Assembly: GCF_011045035.1 (NCBI RefSeq)
Contig: NZ_JAALAA010000028.1
Coordinates: forward strand, 1-57,424
Direction of reading: 5' to 3'
DNA length: 57,424 nt
Source: Nocardioides turkmenicus
GTDB lineage: Bacteria > Actinomycetota > Actinomycetes > Propionibacteriales > Nocardioidaceae
Shown: positions 51,381 through 57,424 of the stretch, piece by piece
Layout of the letters: every line of letters begins with the position of its first letter
Numbering within the stretch: position 1 is the first letter of the stretch
Translations under genes and position numbers: made by a program
The notes under the pieces: model-generated
Database searches by the model: none
The model's input: only the letters and a program-made list of their open reading frames with translations
What the model was told of the DNA's origin: nothing

Positions 51381-52417
51381 GCACAACTCTCTCCGGACCC
51401 ACCCGGCCCGTCGATGTCGTACGCAGGGCCCGACGGGCCCCGCGACGGCACCACGCCTACCTGGTCGTGGGTCTGTCCGTCGCCCTCTTCGGAGCCTTCG
51501 TCGCCCGGGTGCTGCTCGGCAACTTCATCATCACCGTGCCCGACTTCTTCCGCATCCTCGGCGGGGCCGAGATCCCGGGCGCGACCTTCCTGCTGATGTC
51601 GGAGAAGCTGCCCCGGGCGATCCTCGGCGTGCTCGTCGGGGTCGCGTTCGGCAGCGCCGGCGCGGTCTTCCAGAGCACCCTGCGCAACCCGCTCGCCAGC
51701 CCCGACATCGTCGGCGTCTCGCTCGGCGCGAGCGCGTCGGCGGTCTTCGCGATCGTCGTGCTCGACCTGCAGGGGCTGGCCCTGAGCATCGCCGCGATCG
51801 TCGGCGCGATCGCCATCGCCGTGGCGGTCCGGCTCGTCGCCGGCTCCGACGGCAGCTATCGGCTCGTCCTCGTCGGTGTCACCGCCGCGGCCGCGATGAC
51901 CGCGGTCGTCCACTACCTCTTCACCCGTGCCAACGAGTTCGACGCCCTGCTCGTGCTGCGCTGGCTGACCGGCGCGCTCAACGGCGTCACCTGGCCGACC
52001 ATCTGGACCCTGCTGGGTTTCCTGGTCGTGCTCGTCCCGGCGCTGGCCTGGACGGCCCGCTCCGCCCAGATCCTCCAACTCGGTCCGGACGTGGCCACCG
52101 GGCTGGGCGTCAGCCGGCGGCGTACGGACCTGCTGCTCCTGCTCGCCGTCCTGCTCACCGCCCTCGGTGTCGCCGCCGCCGGGCCGGTCGCCTTCGTCGC
52201 GTTCGTAGCCGGGCCGATCTCGCGGGCGCTCAACGGCGGGCGTACGACCCTGGTCGGCGCCGCGCTCGTCGGCGCCATCGTGATGGTGGCGGGCGACTAC
52301 ATCGCCGACTATGCGGTTCCTGGCGTCTCCTTCCCGGTAGGCGTCGTCACCGGTGCGTTCGGGGCGCCGTTCCTGCTCTGGTTGCTCGCCGCTGGGCGGG
52401 CTGGAAGGAAGGCTTGA
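51377..52417 (+). CDS. FecCD-family iron-siderophore permease (second)
   Basis: 346 aa. Same fold as the first permease: GSAGAVFQSTLRNPLASPDIVGVSLGASASAVF, the coupling loop LGPDVATGLGVSRRRTD and GPVAFVAFVAGPISRAL. GTG 51377 overlaps the previous stop; longer upstream readings are not homologous. Its stop overlaps the ATPase start by one base (TGATG). Confidence 0.95.
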   Translation: MSTTLSGPTRPVDVVRRARRAPRRHHAYLVVGLSVALFGAFVARVLLGNFIITVPDFFRILGGAEIPGATFLLMSEKLPRAILGVLVGVAFGSAGAVFQSTLRNPLASPDIVGVSLGASASAVFAIVVLDLQGLALSIAAIVGAIAIAVAVRLVAGSDGSYRLVLVGVTAAAAMTAVVHYLFTRANEFDALLVLRWLTGALNGVTWPTIWTLLGFLVVLVPALAWTARSAQILQLGPDVATGLGVSRRRTDLLLLLAVLLTALGVAAAGPVAFVAFVAGPISRALNGGRTTLVGAALVGAIVMVAGDYIADYAVPGVSFPVGVVTGAFGAPFLLWLLAAGRAGRKA

Positions 52418-53232
52418 TGAGACTCGCTGCGGAGAGTGTGAGCCTCGGCTACGGCGCGGAGCCGGTCGTCGACGAGGTCTCGCTCGAGATCCCCGACGGC
52501 CTCACCACGGTCATCGTCGGCGCCAACGGCTGCGGCAAGTCGACCCTGCTGCGCGGGATGGCGCGCCTGCTGAAGCCGATCTCGGGGCAGGTCGTGCTCG
52601 ACGGCAAGGCGGTCCACAAGCAGCCCACCCGTGCGGTCGCCAAGACCCTCGGCCTGATGCCGCAGTCGCCGGTCGCCCCTGAGGGCATCACCGTCGTCGA
52701 CCTGGTCGGCCGCGGACGCCAGCCCCACCGCAACGCGCTGCAGCGCTGGTCGGCCGAGGACGACGCGGCCGTCGCCGAGGCGCTCGAGCTGACCGACACG
52801 CTCGACCTCGCCGACCGTGTCGTCGACGAGCTCTCCGGCGGTCAGCGGCAGCGGGTCTGGGTGGCGATGGCGCTCGCCCAGCAGACGGACCTGCTGCTCC
52901 TCGACGAGCCGACCACCTTCCTCGACGTCGCCCACCAGGTCGACCTGCTCGATCTCCTGCACGGCCTCCGTGAGACCCGGGGGACCACCGTCGTGATGGT
53001 GCTCCACGACCTCAACCTGGCGGCTCGCTACGCCGACCATCTGATCGCGATGAGCGGCGGCAAGGTCGCCGCCACCGGCACGCCCGCCGAGGTGGTGACC
53101 GCCGACCGGGTCGAGCAGGTCTTCGGGCTGGAGTGCCAGGTCATCCACGACCCCGTCTCGGGCACACCGCTGGTCGTCCCCATCGGACGTCACCACCGAC
53201 CCTCAGCTCACCCCCACGCACAAGGAGCCTGA
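52417..53232 (+). CDS. Iron-siderophore ABC transporter ATPase (FecE/FhuC type)
   Basis: 271 aa. Walker A GANGCGKST (residues 35-43), signature LSGGQRQR (from 139), Walker B LLLLDEP (159-165), switch His in VLHDLNLA. Powers uptake through the two permeases. ATG 52417 by one-base coupling. The C-terminal PIGRHHRPSAHPHAQGA tail contains the AAGGAG ribosome site for the next gene. Confidence 0.96.
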   Translation: MRLAAESVSLGYGAEPVVDEVSLEIPDGLTTVIVGANGCGKSTLLRGMARLLKPISGQVVLDGKAVHKQPTRAVAKTLGLMPQSPVAPEGITVVDLVGRGRQPHRNALQRWSAEDDAAVAEALELTDTLDLADRVVDELSGGQRQRVWVAMALAQQTDLLLLDEPTTFLDVAHQVDLLDLLHGLRETRGTTVVMVLHDLNLAARYADHLIAMSGGKVAATGTPAEVVTADRVEQVFGLECQVIHDPVSGTPLVVPIGRHHRPSAHPHAQGA

Positions 53233-53233
53233 C

Positions 53234-54160
53234 ATGCCCATCCTCGCCCGCGTCTCGGTGCGCTCCGTCGAGCGCCTCTCGCCGTCCTTCGCCCGGATCG
53301 AGCTGGTCGGCGACGACCTGGCCGACTTCGGCAACGACGGCCCGACACTCGACCAGCGCATCAAGCTCTTCTTCCCTCCCGCGCCGGGTGTCGCGCTGCC
53401 CGAGCTCTCGGGCGAGGACTGGTACGCCGAGTGGCTCGCCCTCCCCGACGACGAGCGCCCGCGGATGCGCACCTACACGATCCGCTCGATCGAGGGGGAC
53501 GGCATCGAGAAGCGTCTGTACGTCGACTTCGTGCTGCACCCCGGAGCGCACGGTCCCGGCTCCGACTGGGCCGGCGCGGCCCAGCCGGGTGACGAGATCC
53601 TGGTCGCGGGCCCCAAGCTCGGCGAGCCGTACGGCGGGATCGAGTGGCTCCCCGGCGACGCGACCCGGCTGCTCCTGGTCGGCGACGAGACCGCCGTCCC
53701 GGCGGTGGTCTCGATCATCGAGTCCCTACCGGCGGACGCCACCGGGTCGGTCTTCCTCGAGGTGCCGGTCGCCGGTGACGTACAGGAGGTGGCCGCGCCC
53801 GAGGGGCTGAAGGTCACCTGGCTGCCGCGCGAGGGCGCGCCCGTGGGTGGCCCGGCCCTGGCTGCCGTCGGCGGCCTGCTCGGCTTCGAGGCGAAGCCCG
53901 AGGACGTCACCTCGGTCGAGGTCGAGGACCCGGACCTGTGGGAGACCCCGATCTACTCGTCCTCCGGCGAGGAGGTCACCGCCGAGATCGGCTCCGCGAG
54001 CACCGCCGACAGCGGCGAGGACGGGCGCTATGCGTGGATCGCCGGCGAGTCGCGGATGGTCACCGCACTTCGCCGTCACCTGGTCAACGAGCTCGAGATG
54101 CCCCGCAAGCAGGTCGCTTTCATGGGCTACTGGCGCGAAGGCGTGTCGATGAAGGGGTGA
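53234..54160 (+). CDS. Siderophore-interacting protein (SIP/ViuB-type ferric reductase)
   Basis: 308 aa FAD-dependent reductase that releases iron from the imported ferric siderophore. RMRTYTIR (77-84) binds FAD; GDETAVPAVVSIIESLP begins the NAD(P) domain; YAWIAGESRMV and AFMGYWREG close it. ATG 53234 is two bases after the ATPase stop, with AAGGAG upstream. Last gene of the iron operon. Confidence 0.94.
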   Translation: MPILARVSVRSVERLSPSFARIELVGDDLADFGNDGPTLDQRIKLFFPPAPGVALPELSGEDWYAEWLALPDDERPRMRTYTIRSIEGDGIEKRLYVDFVLHPGAHGPGSDWAGAAQPGDEILVAGPKLGEPYGGIEWLPGDATRLLLVGDETAVPAVVSIIESLPADATGSVFLEVPVAGDVQEVAAPEGLKVTWLPREGAPVGGPALAAVGGLLGFEAKPEDVTSVEVEDPDLWETPIYSSSGEEVTAEIGSASTADSGEDGRYAWIAGESRMVTALRRHLVNELEMPRKQVAFMGYWREGVSMKG

Positions 54161-54229
54161 CCCCGCGCGGTTTCGATGCGTACGCGTGGTTAAGTTTGGG
54201 TGCGCCCAATCAAATAGAAGGGTCTCGGA

Positions 54230-55975
54230 ATGCAAGCAAGCATCCTGGCCGCGGACACCCTGATCCAGGCCAACGCGGTCGACTATCTCCTCATCGCGAT
54301 CTACTTCGCGTTCGTTCTCGGCATCGGCTTCCTGGCCAGCCGCGGCATGTCGAACTCGGTGGACTTCTTCCTCTCGGGCAGGTCCCTGCCCGCGTGGGTC
54401 ACCGGACTCGCCTTCATCTCGGCGAACCTCGGTGCGGTCGAGATCATGGGTATGTCGGCAACGGGGGCACAGCTCGGGCTTCCCACCGTCCACTACTTCT
54501 GGATCGGTGCGATCCCGGCGATGCTGTTCCTGGGCGTCGTGATGATGCCCTTCTACTACGGCTCGAAGGTGCGCTCGGTCCCCGAGTTCATGAAGCGCCG
54601 TTTCGGCACCGGAGCTCACCTGGTCAACGCACTCTCGTTCGCGATCGCTCAGCTGCTCATCGCCGGTATCAACCTCTACCTGCTCGGCTCGATCGTGCAC
54701 GCGCTGCTCGGCTGGCCGCTGTGGCTGGCGCTGATCGTGGCCGCGGTGATCGTGCTGTCCTACATCACCCTCGGCGGTCTGAAGGCCGCGATCTACAACG
54801 AGGTCCTGCAGTTCTTCGTGATCGTCGCCGCGCTGCTGCCGCTGACCATCCTCGGTCTCCACCGGGTCGGCGGCTGGGACGGCCTGACCTCGAAGATCGA
54901 GAAGGCCGCGGCCGCCAACCCCGACACCATCGCCCCGGCGGCCGACCAGCTCAACTCCTGGCCGGGTGCCGCGCTGACCGGCTTCAACTCCGACTTCCTC
55001 TCGGTCGTCGGCATCGTGTTCGGCCTGGGCTTCGTGCTCTCCTTCGGCTACTGGACGACCAACTTCGTCGAGGTCCAGCGCGCGATGGCCGCCGACTCGA
55101 TCTCGGCTGCGCGGAAGACGCCCATCATCGGTGCCTTCCCGAAGATGTTCGTCCCGTTCATCACCATCTTCCCCGGCATGATCGCGGCGGTCCTGGTCAC
55201 CGAGATCGCGCGTACGAAGGCAGGGGAGGCGGTGCCCGGCGGCGCCTCCGGTGAGGGCGTGACCTACAACGACTCGCTGCTCTACCTGATGGCGGAGGTG
55301 TTGCCCAACGGTCTGCTCGGCCTGGCGATCACCGGTCTGCTGGCCGCGTTCATGGCCGGTATGGCGGCCAACGTCTCCGCGTTCAACACGGTGGTGTCCT
55401 TCGACATCATCCAGGAGTACATCATCAAGGACCGCCCCGACGACTTCTACGTGAAGCTCGGTCGCTGGGCGACCGTCGCGGCGACCGCCATCGCGATCTT
55501 CACCGCCGTGCTGGCGTCCAACTTCTCCAACATCATGGACTACCTGCAGACCCTGTTCGGGTTCTTCAACGCGCCACTCTTCGCGACGTTCATCCTGGGT
55601 ATGTTCTGGAAGCGGATGACCGCGACGGCCGGTTGGACCGGTCTGGTCTCCGGCACCCTGGCCGCGGTGCTCGTCGGCATCCTCGCCGAGGGCACCCTCG
55701 GCGGACTCTCCGTCGGCGTCCTGCCGCTCTCCGGCCAGGGCGCCTCGTTCGTGGCCGCCGGTGCCGCCTTCGTGGTCGACATCGTCGTCAGCGTGATCGT
55801 CTCGCTGGTGACCGCGCCGAAGCCGGAAGGCTCCCTGAAGGGTCTGGTCTACTCCGAGACCCCGAAGGAGGACCTGGTCGACGCCGAGGACGCCGGCCGT
55901 CCGTGGTTCGAGCGTCCGGTGCCTCTGGCGGGTGTCGCGCTGGTCCTGGTCATCATCCTGAACGTGATCTTCTGA
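54230..55975 (+). CDS. Sodium:solute symporter (SSS family)
   Basis: 581 aa, about 13-14 TM segments. SRGMSNSVDFFLSGRSLPAWVTGLAFISANLGAVEIMGMSATGAQLGL and GGLKAAIYNEVLQFFVI are typical of SGLT-like symporters; ligand unknown. AGAAGGG precedes ATG 54230. The 69-bp gap from the iron operon holds TTGGG-N4-CCCAA (54196-54209), a possible operator. A two-TM partner gene follows 10 bp downstream. Confidence 0.92.
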   Translation: MQASILAADTLIQANAVDYLLIAIYFAFVLGIGFLASRGMSNSVDFFLSGRSLPAWVTGLAFISANLGAVEIMGMSATGAQLGLPTVHYFWIGAIPAMLFLGVVMMPFYYGSKVRSVPEFMKRRFGTGAHLVNALSFAIAQLLIAGINLYLLGSIVHALLGWPLWLALIVAAVIVLSYITLGGLKAAIYNEVLQFFVIVAALLPLTILGLHRVGGWDGLTSKIEKAAAANPDTIAPAADQLNSWPGAALTGFNSDFLSVVGIVFGLGFVLSFGYWTTNFVEVQRAMAADSISAARKTPIIGAFPKMFVPFITIFPGMIAAVLVTEIARTKAGEAVPGGASGEGVTYNDSLLYLMAEVLPNGLLGLAITGLLAAFMAGMAANVSAFNTVVSFDIIQEYIIKDRPDDFYVKLGRWATVAATAIAIFTAVLASNFSNIMDYLQTLFGFFNAPLFATFILGMFWKRMTATAGWTGLVSGTLAAVLVGILAEGTLGGLSVGVLPLSGQGASFVAAGAAFVVDIVVSVIVSLVTAPKPEGSLKGLVYSETPKEDLVDAEDAGRPWFERPVPLAGVALVLVIILNVIF

Positions 55976-55985
55976 GGAGGCTGAG

Positions 55986-56252
55986 ATGTCCACCGACACC
56001 AACAAGGGGTTCCTGGCGACGCTGCTGTCGCTCTTCGACATCCGCAACGTGATCGGGGCCCTGCTCGCGGTCTACGGCATCATCCTGCTGCTGATGGGCC
56101 TCTTCGCCGACCCCGAGGTCGAGAAGACCGGCGGGCCCAACGCCAACCTCTGGGCGGGCATCATCCTGCTCGTCATCGGCGCCGCCTTCATCGCCTGGGG
56201 CGTCCTCCGGCCGGTCGTGCCGGACGCCCCGGGCTCCCACGAGGAGGAGTAG
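55986..56252 (+). CDS. Small two-TM protein downstream of the symporter
   Basis: 88 aa. Two TM segments (VIGALLAVYGIILLLMGLFA and LWAGIILLVIGAAFIAWGVL) joined by a polar loop containing KTGGPNANLW. GAGGAGG ribosome site before ATG 55986. Fixed position after an SSS symporter suggests an accessory subunit (inference); no family name recognised. Confidence 0.8.
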   Translation: MSTDTNKGFLATLLSLFDIRNVIGALLAVYGIILLLMGLFADPEVEKTGGPNANLWAGIILLVIGAAFIAWGVLRPVVPDAPGSHEEE

Positions 56253-56262
56253 CTCCCAGGGC

Positions 56263-57024
56263 TCAGATTCCGATCAACGTGATGTCACCACTGACGGTGG
56301 TGGTCCGGAGCTCGACGTAGGGCTCACCCGCGGCCGGTGCGCCAGCGCTCTCGACAGTGCTGGAGCACCGGCCGGTCACTGTGTTGATGTCGGTCCACAC
56401 CGGGGTGCCGTTCGGGATCCCGATGCGTACGTCGGAGGAGGCGCCCTTCACCGAGATCCGCCCCGCGCTGACCGAGTGGATCGCGAAGTCGCCCGCGCCG
56501 GTCGAGTGGCTCACGTCGCCCTCGACCTCGTCGATCTCCACGCTGCCGGCACCGGTCTTGGTGTGCAGGTCGTGGGCCGTACCGATCCGGATGTCACCGG
56601 ATCCGGACTTGATCGAGGCGCGGCCGTCGAGGGTGTCGGCCTCGATGTCTCCCGAACCGGACTCGACCTGGAACTCCTCGACGACCCGGTCGATGCGTAC
56701 GCCGCCCGAGCCGGTCTGCAGCCAGGCCGCTCGGAGGACGCCCTGGGTGGCGATGTCGGCGCTTCCGGTGCGGGCGCGCAGCTGGCTGCGGGCCGGGACC
56801 GTCACGCTGATGTCATAGCGGCGCGAGCGGCTGAACGGGCCCTTGTGCGGGTCGACGATGTTGATCGTGTCGCCGTTCTGCTCGACGACGAGACTCTCGG
56901 CGTCGTCGCCGTCGATCTCGACGATCGTCTCGTCGGTGTCGGTCGCCTGGACCTCGAGGTTGCCCTTGCCGAACTCCACGAACAGCTTGGCCGGGGCGGT
57001 GGACATGAAGGTGTACGTGCTCAT
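56263..57024 (-). CDS. DUF4097-type beta-strand repeat protein
   Basis: 253 aa. Repeats of SGSGDI, TGAGSVEI, SGSGDIRIG and VSGDITL are the right-handed beta-helix rungs of DUF4097/adhesin-like domains. No signal peptide, so it is probably cytoplasmic despite the fold. GAGGAG precedes ATG 57024. The ribbon-helix-helix gene upstream runs in the same direction with a 73-bp gap. Confidence 0.88.
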   Translation of the reverse strand: MSTYTFMSTAPAKLFVEFGKGNLEVQATDTDETIVEIDGDDAESLVVEQNGDTINIVDPHKGPFSRSRRYDISVTVPARSQLRARTGSADIATQGVLRAAWLQTGSGGVRIDRVVEEFQVESGSGDIEADTLDGRASIKSGSGDIRIGTAHDLHTKTGAGSVEIDEVEGDVSHSTGAGDFAIHSVSAGRISVKGASSDVRIGIPNGTPVWTDINTVTGRCSSTVESAGAPAAGEPYVELRTTTVSGDITLIGI

Positions 57025-57097
57025 CGTGCTGCTCCTCAGGGTGTGCTGATCTACCGGAGCGGCCGGGCGGCCGTCCGTTGGTGCGTCGTGAGTCAGG

Positions 57098-57424
57098 TCA
57101 GAGCCAGCCGGTCATCCGGCGGTCGGACCTGCCGCGGTTGGTGCCGCGGAACGGATCGAGGCTGCTCATCGCCTCGTTGACGATGTGGGGGATCGCGGAG
57201 AGGTCGACGTCGACGTTGACCGCGTTCTCGCGGGTCGCCGCACGCACCGCGCCGACGAGCCAGGTGTTGAGCGACTGGCCGGCTTCGGCCGCCGCTTCCT
57301 CTGCCTTCGCCTTGAGCGACTCCGGGATGCGGAGGGTCACCCGGGCGAGCGCGTCGTCGCCCTCGGGTTCCGACGCCGCCGGGGGAGCGGGGGGAGCGGG
57401 CGGTGCCGGAGGCGTGGGAGGGGT
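57098..57424 (-). CDS. Ribbon-helix-helix (HicB/Arc-like) protein, 5' end cut by window edge
   Basis: At least 108 codons visible. A Pro/Ala-rich linker at the edge is followed by ARVTLRIPESLKAKAEEAAAEAGQSLNTWLVGAVRAAT, a complete ribbon-helix-helix DNA-binding motif as in HicB antitoxin C-termini. The last ~35 residues are polar. No toxin gene is seen downstream; the neighbour is the DUF4097 gene, so it may be its regulator rather than an antitoxin (inference). Confidence 0.75.
   Translation of the reverse strand, partial: TPPTPPAPPAPPAPPAASEPEGDDALARVTLRIPESLKAKAEEAAAEAGQSLNTWLVGAVRAATRENAVNVDVDLSAIPHIVNEAMSSLDPFRGTNRGRSDRRMTGWL

Noticed and set aside
53726..56047. 773-codon minus-strand frame opposite the SIP and symporter genes
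   Set aside because: His/Asp/Gly/Arg-rich shadow with no recognisable domain.

Overview
The window is very GC-rich (about 70% by eye), densely packed, and typical of an actinobacterium of the Nocardioidaceae (Nocardioides-like). Supporting genes are a WhiB7-type regulator, a DesA3-type acyl-CoA desaturase with its reductase, a FadE5-type acyl-CoA dehydrogenase, a DUF222/HNH (13E12-type) protein, an ECF41 sigma factor, a bifunctional-type Dcd and a DtxR/IdeR-like iron box. The assignment is inference from gene content; there is no rRNA here.

Layout. 1-15040: a divergent phospho-signalling and cell-surface locus. Leftward run PP2C phosphatase, FHA protein and Ser/Thr kinase. Rightward run a roughly 2100-residue exported Ig/FnIII protein, a MoxR AAA+ ATPase, a DUF58 protein, a transglutaminase-fold membrane protein that lacks its catalytic Cys, and a small protein carrying its own Cys/His/Asp set. 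14979-19470: PPOX-type flavoprotein, DUF222/HNH gene, a decayed alpha/beta-hydrolase pseudogene, FAD/Rieske oxidoreductase and a DUF4383 membrane protein. 19560-26010: a leader ORF plus VOC protein, a Phd/VapC toxin-antitoxin pair, PucR regulator divergent from a ferredoxin reductase/desaturase pair, and an SDR/TetR pair sharing twin operators. 26080-32500: small membrane protein, S51 peptidase, large secreted M4 protease, WhiB7, ECF41 sigma factor and its AhpD-like partner. 32500-41110: phosphoglucomutase, crotonase, a heptad-repeat membrane protein, SDR, LysE/LysG, DUF6458-like protein, MFS/LysR. 41110-49190: FadE5, NTF2-like protein behind a KstR-like site, RTX-like repeat protein, DUF2461, PcaB/PurB-type lyase, tRNA-Gly(CCC), SGNH hydrolase, Dcd, Tag. 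49230-57424: iron-siderophore uptake operon with its reductase, a sodium:solute symporter with a small partner, a DUF4097 protein and a truncated ribbon-helix-helix gene.

Most interesting themes: (1) about a dozen genes carry a TANNNT -10 hexamer exactly 6-7 bases before the start codon, so much of this window looks transcribed without 5' leaders; (2) several complete regulator/operator pairs can be read directly (ECF41, TetR/SDR, MFS/LysR, toxin-antitoxin, iron, KstR-like); (3) the kinase/phosphatase/FHA plus giant adhesin plus MoxR/DUF58 locus, in which a Cys-less transglutaminase is followed at zero distance by a small protein with a candidate Cys-His-Asp set, is the best candidate for an undescribed system; (4) a palindromic REP-like element is read in frame as the N-terminus of the DUF58 protein; (5) the palindrome CGTACG is strongly over-represented.
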